From Spirochaetales bacterium (lineage in GTDB: Bacteria > Spirochaetota > Spirochaetia > Sphaerochaetales > Sphaerochaetaceae), in NCBI GenBank assembly GCA_018433865.1, contig JAHDQJ010000004.1:124001-188000 (forward strand): a stretch of 64,000 bases of DNA, read 5' to 3'. Shown here piece after piece: positions 14,089-22,677 of the stretch (position 1 is the first letter of the stretch; every line of letters starts with the position of its first letter). The notes under the pieces were generated by a model. That model had not been told where the DNA came from, did no database searches, and worked only from the letters and a program-made list of their open reading frames with translations. A program made the position numbers and the translations under genes.

Positions 14089-16764
14089 ATGAAGAAGCTG
14101 ATTTGGAACATCGCCAAGCGATTTCTGGTAATACTCCCCATCGTGGCCTTGTTCCTCTACATGTACGATCAGCTTGTCATCCTGGAGCAGCGCAATGCAC
14201 GGGAAAAGATCATCTCCGAACACTCGGCGCACCTGCAGCTCATGGAATATATGGTCGGCACCGTCTTTGATGAATACTATGCGACGATCCATCTGATCCG
14301 TAATTCCAATGAGATGAGCTACTATCTTGAGGATCCATCGGAACGCACGCAGGAAGAGGTGGTATCTTTCTTCAAACGGATGTCGGTGAACCGTCCGTAC
14401 ATCAAGGGTCTGTTGCTGGGAAACGCAGAGGGTAAGCCATTATTCGGCTTGACCCACTTCGGAGAAGATCCGGAGCCTTTTGATGAGGATGCCCCCTACC
14501 AGGACATCTGGCATCTGCTCGCGCCACAAGCGGAAAATCTGGACGAGCAAGCGGTCCAGTTCTCACCATTCATCCAAAGAAGAGAAGATACGGATCCTGA
14601 CGGATGGGTCCATCTCATCGGGTTCGCGATTCCTGTCCGCTTACACGGTGAACTGGTGGGTATCATCGGCATGTTGGTGGACGGAGAGCACATTCTCGCG
14701 TCTCTGCGCCAGTTCCTGACATCCCACCCCGGGGAAATCCACTACGGTCTTGCCGACAGCCACGGAAGATGGGTCATGCGGTTTGACCAAGGATCCATCC
14801 TCTCCTTCGAACCCGACGATCCGCCGGTTGTCGAATCCTTGCCTAGGTTGTGGGACATGGTACTTGCAAGCGGTGATGGGGAACTGAGTATCGATGGAGT
14901 GAACTACCATTTCCGCGCATTCGATCCACTTGCACAGGAGAGTGAGTTCTACAGGACCTACCGGCACTTCCTCGTGGGTCTGATGTCTTTCTCCGATGCC
15001 GATGTCATTGTCCTGGAGGATTCGTTCCTCCTGAGAAACAAGCCATTGCGCTGGATACTTGCACTCTTGCTTCTGCTTCTCGGTGGATTCATCAACCTGT
15101 TGGCCTATTTCAGGAGGAACGACCGGGAATTGTTGGCGGTGAGCAACCTCGTTTCCGACCAGTCGAATGACGGGGTGGTCATCACCGACACGATGCAACA
15201 TGTCACCTATTGTAACAAGACGTTCGAGCTGATGAGCGGGTATGCGAACGAGGAGCTCATCGACAGAAAGCATGAGGTGCGTTCCCTCTCGGGCGAACCG
15301 TTCGATGCCTCCTCTGTCATCAGGGAGGCCCGTCCGAAGGATATCGCATCTACCTCATGGCAAGGGTTCGTATGGGTCCTTGGCAAGAAACATGTAGCAC
15401 TTGCCCATCTGTCGGTAAGCACGATCGTGAATACGCACGGCTACCTGTTGCATGATGTGAGTCTCTACTCCGACCCGAGGAATCTGTCTCGGGAATCATA
15501 TCGTACAATGGTAACTGCACCTGGCATGGCGGCCAGTGATACGGATGGGTATCCGCTGCAGCTGGTAGAGATGATGAGAACCTCTGGGCGCAATTTCGTG
15601 CTGGTCTACCTGAAACTCATCAACCTGGACATGATCGAAGCCCAATACTCGCTGGACGAGCATTACGCATTGGGTTCTGCGATCCGTGAACGTCTGATCG
15701 GGGCCATCGACGGAGGGTTGATGATCCAATACTCTCCCGATACTTACCTGCTCGCCGTACCCGTGGAATCCAAGACAGACCATGCAGGGGTATCGCGATT
15801 GCATGCAGCATTCGAGGAACCGTTCGGATCAAGGGAGAACGCACAGCTGCTGCGTGTCAGGATGGGAGTCTCGAGAGTATCGGAAGAGAGTGAAGATGCC
15901 GCAATGATGCTCAGGCAAAGCCGGATGGCCTTCGCTGCATTGGACCACTATGAACGTAATGGGTTCTTGGTATATGACGAGAGTGTGAATGAACAGCTGA
16001 AGCGGTATTACCTGATCTTGCAAGCATTCCCCGAAGCCGTTGCAAAGAAGGAACTGAATGTATTCTTCCAGCCCGTGGTGAGTGTGGCAGATGGGACCGT
16101 CAGGGCTGCGGAAGCGCTGGTCAGGTGGAATCACCCCCAACTGGGGCCGCTTTCTCCCGCTGAATTCATTCCGATCGTGGAACAAAACCGATTGGAACGG
16201 ATGTTGGGTACCTATGTCGTCGATCATGTGGTGCGCTTCCTGCGTCGAATCAAGGATGAGGCGGGAAAGGATATCTCCCTATCGCTGAACCTCTGTCCGA
16301 CTGAGCTGCAGGATCCCGACCTGGTGTCCCATATGGTCCGGACTCTCGATCATCTTGGTGTCGCACACGACCGGTTGCTCATAGAGTTGACCGAAAGGAC
16401 CCTGCTTACCGACATGGATGCAGCCAACTCGGTCTTGGAGCAACTGCGCAACGAACATATCCTGGTTGCGATCGATGATTTCGGGACGGGATTCTCCTCT
16501 CTCAGTTATTTGCATGAACTGGATATCGATTTGTTGAAGATCGACCGGTCCTTCATCAAGAATTATCCGGATGAGGATGACGGGATCATCCTGAAAGCGA
16601 TGATCGGCATGGCAAGGGAACTGGCCATACCCGTGCTCGTGGAGGGTATCGAGACTCCCGGGCAATTGGCTTTCCTCAAGCAGTTGGGTGTCTCGAGTTA
16701 CCAAGGATTCCTGTTTTCGAAGGCCATTGATGCCGATGCATTCATCAAACTCCTGAACAGCTGA
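14089..16764 (+). CDS. Membrane sensor with PAS and EAL (c-di-GMP phosphodiesterase) domains
   Basis: 891 residues. A transmembrane helix at about 8-24, an extracytoplasmic sensor region to about 315, and a second helix at about 318-338 (WILALLLLLLGGFINLLAYF) give a Cache-type topology. A PAS domain follows (350-450), then a degenerate GGDEF region (about 470-640; no GGDEF motif, SPDTYLLAV in its place) and an EAL domain (645-891). EAL hallmarks are intact: EALVRW near 675, DDFGTGFSSLSYL near 796, KIDRSFIKN and VEGIET. It should hydrolyse cyclic di-GMP in response to an external ligand, with the dead GGDEF possibly binding GTP. Predicted to be translated from a leaderless mRNA. Confidence 0.9.
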   Translation: MKKLIWNIAKRFLVILPIVALFLYMYDQLVILEQRNAREKIISEHSAHLQLMEYMVGTVFDEYYATIHLIRNSNEMSYYLEDPSERTQEEVVSFFKRMSVNRPYIKGLLLGNAEGKPLFGLTHFGEDPEPFDEDAPYQDIWHLLAPQAENLDEQAVQFSPFIQRREDTDPDGWVHLIGFAIPVRLHGELVGIIGMLVDGEHILASLRQFLTSHPGEIHYGLADSHGRWVMRFDQGSILSFEPDDPPVVESLPRLWDMVLASGDGELSIDGVNYHFRAFDPLAQESEFYRTYRHFLVGLMSFSDADVIVLEDSFLLRNKPLRWILALLLLLLGGFINLLAYFRRNDRELLAVSNLVSDQSNDGVVITDTMQHVTYCNKTFELMSGYANEELIDRKHEVRSLSGEPFDASSVIREARPKDIASTSWQGFVWVLGKKHVALAHLSVSTIVNTHGYLLHDVSLYSDPRNLSRESYRTMVTAPGMAASDTDGYPLQLVEMMRTSGRNFVLVYLKLINLDMIEAQYSLDEHYALGSAIRERLIGAIDGGLMIQYSPDTYLLAVPVESKTDHAGVSRLHAAFEEPFGSRENAQLLRVRMGVSRVSEESEDAAMMLRQSRMAFAALDHYERNGFLVYDESVNEQLKRYYLILQAFPEAVAKKELNVFFQPVVSVADGTVRAAEALVRWNHPQLGPLSPAEFIPIVEQNRLERMLGTYVVDHVVRFLRRIKDEAGKDISLSLNLCPTELQDPDLVSHMVRTLDHLGVAHDRLLIELTERTLLTDMDAANSVLEQLRNEHILVAIDDFGTGFSSLSYLHELDIDLLKIDRSFIKNYPDEDDGIILKAMIGMARELAIPVLVEGIETPGQLAFLKQLGVSSYQGFLFSKAIDADAFIKLLNS

Positions 16765-16802
16765 CCTTATCCTTCCATTGAACTCTAGGAATGTCAAACC
16801 AG

Positions 16803-16845
16803 ATGACAAAAATTTGTCATAAGACACACTATTGTGTGTTATACA
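16803..16845 (+). promoter_or_regulatory. Tandem inverted repeats/promoter before the lipoprotein gene
   Basis: ATGACAAA-AA-TTTGTCAT (16803-16820) is a perfect 8-bp inverted repeat. It is followed by ACACAC-TATT-GTGTGT (16824-16839). The latter lies between a TTGTCA -35 (16814-16819) and a TATACA -10 (16840-16845) separated by 20 bp, the long-spacer geometry of MerR-type promoters. The regulator is not identified. Confidence 0.4.
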
Positions 16846-16889
16846 TGATATAGAGATTACGTGTACCCATGAGAGTAGGAGGGTGAGAG

Positions 16890-17624
16890 ATGAAGAAGCT
16901 CAGCGTGTCGCTCCTTGTTGTACTGTTGCTCAGTGTGTTCGTGGCGTGTGAGGAAGCAAATACTCAATTCGAAGGAATTGTGGAAAATCCGAAGAATTTA
17001 CTGGTATTGGATAATTGCGGTTACCACGAAGGTCCCGCCGCGGATGTCTTCTTTGCAGCAGTTGAGGATTTCGGAAACGGTGCGACTCGATTCAGACTCC
17101 AGTCCTCCACGACAAAGGATGGATCTTTCGTTGATGTCGGAGCATCCTTTGATACGGACGATGACGAAATGGGACCGATCGTGGGTTTTACCGTCCCGAT
17201 CCCCTCCGGTGGGTTATGGCTGGCGTTGCGCATCGAGGGAGGCACATACGATGGTCAGTTGTCGAACCGAGTCTATGCATCATATTGTAGCGCCCAAGCT
17301 CAGCAGACAGGATATTCACTGGATGAAGGGATGTATATCAGCGGAGTGATGTCTCCGAATGTCGGACATGGCCTGCGGGCCTCTTTCACGGTCATGGACC
17401 TGGCATCGGCGATAGATGTAGAGATCTCTGACCCGTATACTTTCCAGTGGTACAGAGTCGATCCGAACAACTGGGAAGATGAGGAACTCATCAGTGGTGC
17501 GACCGAAACGGAGTACATCACCACCTCCGCTGACAGAGATCATCTGATGCTCATCAAGGCGACAGGAAACAGTAACTTTCCCGGAGGATATGGCCAGATA
17601 TTCAGCATAGGACCTGTACAATAG
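16890..17624 (+). CDS. Putative outer-membrane lipoprotein
   Basis: 244 residues. The signal peptide KKLSVSLLVVLLLSVFVAC ends in a lipobox with Cys20, so the mature protein should be a lipid-anchored extracytoplasmic protein. Two beta-rich modules follow: about 35-130, and about 150-244 with FQWYRVDP and later SGATETEYITT, a pattern seen in Ig-like or fibronectin-like repeats. I recognise no specific family. TAGGAGGGTGAGAG precedes the ATG. It is monocistronic, behind an unusual inverted-repeat promoter, and its stop lies 9 bp from the convergent barrel gene. Confidence 0.75.
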   Translation: MKKLSVSLLVVLLLSVFVACEEANTQFEGIVENPKNLLVLDNCGYHEGPAADVFFAAVEDFGNGATRFRLQSSTTKDGSFVDVGASFDTDDDEMGPIVGFTVPIPSGGLWLALRIEGGTYDGQLSNRVYASYCSAQAQQTGYSLDEGMYISGVMSPNVGHGLRASFTVMDLASAIDVEISDPYTFQWYRVDPNNWEDEELISGATETEYITTSADRDHLMLIKATGNSNFPGGYGQIFSIGPVQ

Positions 17625-17633
17625 CCAGTTTTC

Positions 17634-18734
17634 TCAATATACCCACGATACTCCTGCCATGATGCCCAGGGAGGTCTCTGTGGCGGTATTCGATTTCCAT
17701 GAGAACTGGTCATTCGTTTCTCCGGCGTTGGCTGTGATGAATCCTTGGACCGAGAATCCTTGGAATACATTCCAGCTAGCGCCTAAAGTGATCATGGCAC
17801 TGAGGTCGATGGGGGAGAAGATGGAGCGGAACGTGAATGCGTAGCTCTCCTCTGGTGCATAGGTGATCTCCGGATAGACAAAGATCGCCAGATCCTTCGT
17901 CAATGATGGGGTCCAGCTGCCGAAGGGGCGTACCAGTGCCTCGAGACGGAGCGAGAGGGTTCCTCGCCAGCCGACAGACACCATGTGCAACAATCCTCCA
18001 CTGATCAACCATGAGTCTTCCAGCTCTTCACCGATCGCCTCGGGGTAGGGAAGGTTTGCAGAGGTGGAGACGTACCAATCAGGCCCGATGTTGCCCTGGA
18101 GTGCTATATAGGGGGTGAGGACCATTCCGGTATCATGGGCAGGAGTGTTGTCTTTCCGGTATGCCGCTCCTCCTTCCAGTTTCATGGTTCCGATTGTCGT
18201 GTAGTACCGCAATCCTGCGCTCATGTTCCGGATGCTCAGGTCGGTGACATCCTGGGAAGGGATGATCACCGCTTCGAGGAAAGAGAAATCGCCAAGTGGC
18301 AGCTGTGCACTCGTAAGCCACTGGGTCGTCGAACGCAGTTCGTTCGATTTCATGTCCACATCGGTGTCGATGCTGCCGAACAGGAGATCCGCAGCGTTGA
18401 ACAGCATGCCGTCCCCCCAACCGGTACGAGTCTTGCCGATGGTGAGCCGCCACTTGGGAAATCGTGCACGCAGGTAGGCACGGTCTATGGAAAGGGCAGG
18501 AATCCCACCGAATTCTGTAAACGAGACGGCAACATCCCCGCGAACGTTGCCCGTGTCTGATGATTTGAGCGAGAGCGATGCTTTCCCGGCGAACGTGTGG
18601 GCATCTGCAATTCCGACATCGGTATCACGCAGACCCAGCACATGAAAGAGTTGAAGATCCATCACCGGTGTCACTCCGGCGACAAGCGAGGAGCACATCA
18701 GCAGGGCGAGCAGCACCATCCTGAAGCGTTTCAT
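17634..18734 (-). CDS. Predicted outer-membrane beta-barrel protein
   Basis: 366 residues with a cleavable signal peptide (MKRFRMVLLALLMCSSLVAG). The rest alternates polar and hydrophobic residues in strand-length blocks (DVAVSFTEFGGIPAL, WRLTIGKTRTGWGDG, KLEGGAAYRKD, GTLSLRLEALVRPFG) and ends with an aromatic terminal strand (MAGVSWVY), the insertion signal of outer-membrane barrels. It resembles DUF1302-like or porin-type barrels only in general form. It is last in the eight-gene GntR-slipin-ABC-LolA operon, 11 bp after the LolA-like gene, and is the likely outer-membrane terminus of that system. ATG 18734 has GGGAGG upstream. Confidence 0.75.
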   Translation of the reverse strand: MKRFRMVLLALLMCSSLVAGVTPVMDLQLFHVLGLRDTDVGIADAHTFAGKASLSLKSSDTGNVRGDVAVSFTEFGGIPALSIDRAYLRARFPKWRLTIGKTRTGWGDGMLFNAADLLFGSIDTDVDMKSNELRSTTQWLTSAQLPLGDFSFLEAVIIPSQDVTDLSIRNMSAGLRYYTTIGTMKLEGGAAYRKDNTPAHDTGMVLTPYIALQGNIGPDWYVSTSANLPYPEAIGEELEDSWLISGGLLHMVSVGWRGTLSLRLEALVRPFGSWTPSLTKDLAIFVYPEITYAPEESYAFTFRSIFSPIDLSAMITLGASWNVFQGFSVQGFITANAGETNDQFSWKSNTATETSLGIMAGVSWVY

Positions 18735-18745
18735 GCCAAGCCTCC

Positions 18746-19483
18746 CTACCACGTGAGATTCTGAAGCGAGAAAATCGCCGGATCAAGATTCACATCGATT
18801 TCCAGCCGGTCGAGGCGCATCTCAGTCGCTGAGTCCCGCTTCATCTTGTCGGCTATCCTGGTGACCTTCGGCAAGGTCCTTCCATCGACGACCATCGTCT
18901 CCAGCACGAGCATTTCCTTGAGCAATCGGCCAGTCTTTGTCGAGAACTCTCCTTTCCACACCATATAGGTCTCGGTATCGACCCAGACCACCTGCATCGG
19001 GTATGCGACGGTCCGCGTCTTCGCGTCGAACTGCAGGACATGGCAGTTTCTCTCACCTACGCGTTCCTGGCGAAGAAGTTTTACATCGTACTGTGCCAAG
19101 GTGTCCTTCTCTCCCGTCATGTCCTCGTAGGAGATATCGCTGCCGAGCATCGATTGTCGCAACGCGGCTCCCTGCAAGCGGATGAGCTCCTGTGCATCAG
19201 GGTAGAAGAGATACAGTTCACCTGAAGTCCTGAGTACCTTCTGGCCTCGTTCGGCAACACTGGTGAATTCGATGAGCGAGTCGTACGCACCGCGCGACCA
19301 AGCCTTGAAGGTGCTGGTCTTCACACCGAAGCGGTCGGTCGTGATGATCGCACCCTCCGAGTAGGAGGTTGCGAACGTCTCCGTCTCATCCATCTTCCGC
19401 ACGATCTCTTCGGCAGTGATGGCAGATAGGGAGGCGATGGTGATCAATGCGAACAAGATTGACATGATGATTCTGCGTTTCAT
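18746..19483 (-). CDS. LolA-like outer-membrane lipoprotein-sorting protein
   Basis: 245 residues. A signal peptide (about 1-22, ILFALITIASLSAITAEE) is followed by EIVRKMDETETF and long antiparallel strands typical of the LolA/LolB-like half-barrel (EGAIITTDRF, LYLFYPDAQELIRLQG, CHVLQFDAKTRTVAYPMQVVWVD, EIDVNLDPAIFSLQNL). This matches the LolA-like family annotated as 'outer membrane lipoprotein-sorting protein', periplasmic proteins that bind lipid in a hydrophobic cavity. It lies between an ABC permease and the barrel gene with 10-11-bp gaps, pointing to a lipid or lipoprotein carrier in a dedicated export route. AGGAGC precedes the ATG. Confidence 0.85.
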   Translation of the reverse strand: MKRRIIMSILFALITIASLSAITAEEIVRKMDETETFATSYSEGAIITTDRFGVKTSTFKAWSRGAYDSLIEFTSVAERGQKVLRTSGELYLFYPDAQELIRLQGAALRQSMLGSDISYEDMTGEKDTLAQYDVKLLRQERVGERNCHVLQFDAKTRTVAYPMQVVWVDTETYMVWKGEFSTKTGRLLKEMLVLETMVVDGRTLPKVTRIADKMKRDSATEMRLDRLEIDVNLDPAIFSLQNLTW

Positions 19484-19493
19484 GCTGCTGCTC

Positions 19494-20723
19494 CTAGATA
19501 TAGCGCAAGGCTTCGACCGGTTCGATCCGGGAGGCCTTCCGTGATGGGATCAGAGTGGCCAGGGATGAGACGACCACCGAATAGATATAGACGATGATGG
19601 CGGTCCATATGCTGAATGACGGGTAGAGGACGCTGGATATCTCCATGTCGATGCCGCTGAGGGCATCGGTGAAATTGATGCCGAACTTCCCGAGATACAA
19701 GGTGATGGCGGTACCAAGCAGTACGCCGAAGAAAGCTCCGATCGCACTGATGACCGTCCCTTCAAGGAAGAAGAGCTTCGTCAGTTCCTTCCCGTGCATG
19801 CCGAGCGCACTCAGGGTTCCGATCTCCCGCATCCGTTCGTAAATGACCATCATCGTCGTGTTGATGATCACCGTGCTGCCCAACAGGAGGAAGAAGATGC
19901 CGATGAAGTAGTAGATGTATTGGGCAAGCTCGATGAACCCGTAGATCATGCTGATATCCTGGTAGGCTTTCACATCGAGTTGCATTCCTGTGGCCGCCTC
20001 AAGCTGTTCCTTGATCGCTGCGGCACTCTTGCGTTCATGCTCTTCTACCTTCACCAGTACTTCCTGCACTCCTGTGTCCATCCTCAAGAAGTATTGGGCA
20101 CGGTCGAGGGGAATCCAGAAGTACTGGGAATTCATCGAAGCGACGGGGAAGGCTGCGATACCTGCCACCTCCAAGGTAATCGCGTTGTTCCCCCGTGCAG
20201 CGGTGGAACTGATGATCGTCACCTTGTCACCCAGCGCAAGCTTCAGATCCCGGGCCAACAGGGCTCCGATGAGCATCTCGTTCTTGCCCGCCTCGGGAAT
20301 CCTTCCCTCCTTGAGGATGCTTTCCAGGTCCTGGAATTCGGCTTCACGTGCGAAATCGGCTCCGAGACCGAGTGCCGGATGGTTTCCCCCGTTCACATAG
20401 AATGCGGAGGGGAAGGTGACCCGAGGCACATAGGCAGTGACATCCTCCCGCTGCGCCAGAGCGCGATCGATCGATTCCCAATCAACCGTGAGGTGCATCG
20501 GATTGTATCGCTCATACTCTTCGTATTGTGCATTGCGGATCCTGACCTCTCCCGTGAAGTAGGTCGCGAGGTTCCGCCCCATGTCATCCTTCATTCCCTG
20601 GACGAGGGCAAAGAGGAATACGATGCTCATCGATGCCACCGCCACGGCGATACCGGAGAGAAGCGAACGCCTTCTGTTCCGTGAGATGTTGCGAAACGCA
20701 ACGTTGATCAATTTCATCGTCAT
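19494..20723 (-). CDS. ABC transporter permease, MacB/LolC-like (third permease)
   Basis: 409 residues with the FtsX/MacB/LolCE topology: one N-terminal helix (about 20-42), a large periplasmic domain of about 220 residues, and three C-terminal helices (IYYFIGIFFLLLGSTVII; AIGAFFGVLLGTAITLYLG; WTAIIVYIYSVVVSSLA). RNISRNRRRSLLSGIAVAVA is the typical cytoplasmic start. It diverges from the two other permeases in the operon, which are close paralogues, so it may be the asymmetric partner as LolC is to LolE. AGGAGGAG precedes ATG 20723; neighbours are 9-10 bp away. Confidence 0.88.
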   Translation of the reverse strand: MTMKLINVAFRNISRNRRRSLLSGIAVAVASMSIVFLFALVQGMKDDMGRNLATYFTGEVRIRNAQYEEYERYNPMHLTVDWESIDRALAQREDVTAYVPRVTFPSAFYVNGGNHPALGLGADFAREAEFQDLESILKEGRIPEAGKNEMLIGALLARDLKLALGDKVTIISSTAARGNNAITLEVAGIAAFPVASMNSQYFWIPLDRAQYFLRMDTGVQEVLVKVEEHERKSAAAIKEQLEAATGMQLDVKAYQDISMIYGFIELAQYIYYFIGIFFLLLGSTVIINTTMMVIYERMREIGTLSALGMHGKELTKLFFLEGTVISAIGAFFGVLLGTAITLYLGKFGINFTDALSGIDMEISSVLYPSFSIWTAIIVYIYSVVVSSLATLIPSRKASRIEPVEALRYI

Positions 20724-20732
20724 GCGCTCCTC

Positions 20733-21986
20733 CTATCGATGTCTCAGGCAAGATGGGATATCCATCTTCAATGCCCGTCTGGTCGGGATATACGCTACCG
20801 CCATGGAGAGAATGGTACCGAAGAAGAATGCCGTCACGATCGTACCCAGGCTCCATACCCCGGTGATCGAGCTCTGTATGCGGTATCCCATGTCCATGTC
20901 CCGCATGAACCGGCCGAAGTTGATCCCCTTCACCGTCAGGTAGAGGTTCATCAGGACTCCGAGCAAGACTCCCGCGGTCGACCCGAGCAACCCGATACCT
21001 CCTGCCTCGACCATGAAGGCCCACTGTATGTCCCGATCGTTCATTCCCAACGCTCTCATCATCCCCAGTTCCCGGATACGTTCGAAGATGGCCATCAGCA
21101 TGGTGTTCGAAATACCCACCGCGGCGATGATGAACACGAGGAAGAGGATCATGCCCGTGCCGCCGCGCTTCGCCTCCGCCAAGGCGATATAGTCATGGGC
21201 GAGTTCCTCCCAGCTTACTGCGACGAGTGACTTGCCGGTCGGGTCGATCATGTCCTGGATCCGTTCGACAGCCTTCCCGGAATCCTCGGATTCGGGAAGT
21301 GCGATATTGATCTCGGTCGCATTGCCCTCCATTGCCAGGTAGTCGGAGATCGTATCGATCGGAACCATGAGCAATGTCCGGTTCACATTGGGGTTGGGGC
21401 AGTCGACGATGCCGACGATCTGCATGTCCATCGCCTCATAGAATCCCCCGTTCCCGCGTGTCACCAAGGTTATCCAATACCCGGGCTCAGCCCCGATGTC
21501 CTCGGCGAACCAGGAGCCGATGACCACTTCGTTGGTCCCGGGTTCACAGAAACGGCCCTCCACAAGCGTGTCTGCGAATCTGAATACCGAATTGTCAAGA
21601 TTCGGATCCACCGCGGTCACTTGTGCCGCCATGTTCCCATCCTCACCGAAATCTTCGCTATGGAGGATCAGGTCTGCCGCGAACATGATACGGGGAGCAG
21701 CCTTGTATCCTGCTTGCTCAAGCTGGCTGATGATGGAGTAGGGATCCTCTATCGAGACATCCAGGGGCATGAGCCTCCTGTCCTCACGGTAGTCGGTGTG
21801 CATGATCCTTGCTGAGGAGGTCTCATACCACCTCAGGTTGCGCATCGACTCATATTCCGCACCGAGCAGGAGCGAATCGACGAAGATGTACATCATCAGT
21901 CCGACCGCTATCGCGACCGCGGTGATGACCGTCCTCCTCTTGTATCGCATCAAGTTCTTGAAAGCCAGTGAGATGATGAATCTCAT
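20733..21986 (-). CDS. ABC transporter permease, MacB/LolC-like (second permease)
   Basis: 417 residues, same 1+3 helix topology as its neighbours (N-terminal TVITAVAIAVGLMMYIFVD; C-terminal FLVFIIAAVGISNTMLMAIF, a helix around LLGSTAGVLLGVLMNLYL, and a last helix near 385-405). It is strongly similar to the permease at 22678-23934 across the whole length (shared blocks include AMDMQIVGIV and CPNPNVNR; the C-termini are both ..CLRH.), so the pair arose by tandem duplication with the ATPase gene between them. It overlaps the ATPase stop by 4 bp (ATGA). It is expected to move or extract a hydrophobic substrate at the outer leaflet of the inner membrane. Confidence 0.9.
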   Translation of the reverse strand: MRFIISLAFKNLMRYKRRTVITAVAIAVGLMMYIFVDSLLLGAEYESMRNLRWYETSSARIMHTDYREDRRLMPLDVSIEDPYSIISQLEQAGYKAAPRIMFAADLILHSEDFGEDGNMAAQVTAVDPNLDNSVFRFADTLVEGRFCEPGTNEVVIGSWFAEDIGAEPGYWITLVTRGNGGFYEAMDMQIVGIVDCPNPNVNRTLLMVPIDTISDYLAMEGNATEINIALPESEDSGKAVERIQDMIDPTGKSLVAVSWEELAHDYIALAEAKRGGTGMILFLVFIIAAVGISNTMLMAIFERIRELGMMRALGMNDRDIQWAFMVEAGGIGLLGSTAGVLLGVLMNLYLTVKGINFGRFMRDMDMGYRIQSSITGVWSLGTIVTAFFFGTILSMAVAYIPTRRALKMDIPSCLRHR

Positions 21987-22666
21987 GCCTCCCTCCTCTC
22001 GTCACCCGTGACCTGACCGTCATGCAGGCTCACCAACCGGCGGGCATAGTCCATGACCATGCGGTCATGGGTCGAGAAGATGAAGGTCGTGTGGTACTTG
22101 CGATTCATCTCTTGCATGAGACGAAGGATCTCCTCTCCGGTCTTCGAGTCGAGATTCGCAGTCGGTTCATCGGCCAGGACGATCTTGGGATTCTTCACCA
22201 AAGCACGTGCGATCGCAATCCTCTGCTGTTGTCCTCCGGAGAGACGGTCAGGACGGCGATCCTCCATCCCTGTCAATCCGACCTCCTGCAGGATCATCAT
22301 GGTCCGTTCCTTGATCTCCCGTTCGGGGACGTTGAGGATGGAGAGTACGAACGATACGTTCTCATACGCGCTCAGCACCGGAATGAGATTGTAGGTCTGG
22401 AAGATGAACCCGAGATTGTTCCGTCGGAACTCGGTCTTCGCATGCTTGTCCATCCGCGAGACGGGTACCCCATCGATCGTGATCTCACCGCCATCGAGGG
22501 AATCGATGCACCCGATCAGATTGAGCAAGGTGGTCTTGCCCGAACCGGAAGGCCCGGCGATGGAGAGGAACTCCCCATCAGCAATCTCAAGGGAGACTCC
22601 CTTCAATGCCTTGACCACCGTCTCTCCCGCTTTGTAGTTGCGTACCACATCCTGTACCTGTATCAT
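21983..22666 (-). CDS. ABC transporter ATPase, LolD/MacB type
   Basis: 227 residues, full length for a LolD/FtsE-like ATPase. Walker A GPSGSGKTT (about 39-47), LSGGQQQRIAIARAL signature, Walker B IVLADEP with the catalytic Glu, and the H-loop THD are all present. It is the only ATPase in the operon and should serve the permeases on both sides. The ATG at 22666 has CAGGAG directly upstream; longer in-frame readings lie within the preceding permease gene. Stop and next start overlap as ATGA. Confidence 0.93.
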   Translation of the reverse strand: MIQVQDVVRNYKAGETVVKALKGVSLEIADGEFLSIAGPSGSGKTTLLNLIGCIDSLDGGEITIDGVPVSRMDKHAKTEFRRNNLGFIFQTYNLIPVLSAYENVSFVLSILNVPEREIKERTMMILQEVGLTGMEDRRPDRLSGGQQQRIAIARALVKNPKIVLADEPTANLDSKTGEEILRLMQEMNRKYHTTFIFSTHDRMVMDYARRLVSLHDGQVTGDERREA

Positions 22667-22677
22667 GCTCCTGTCTC

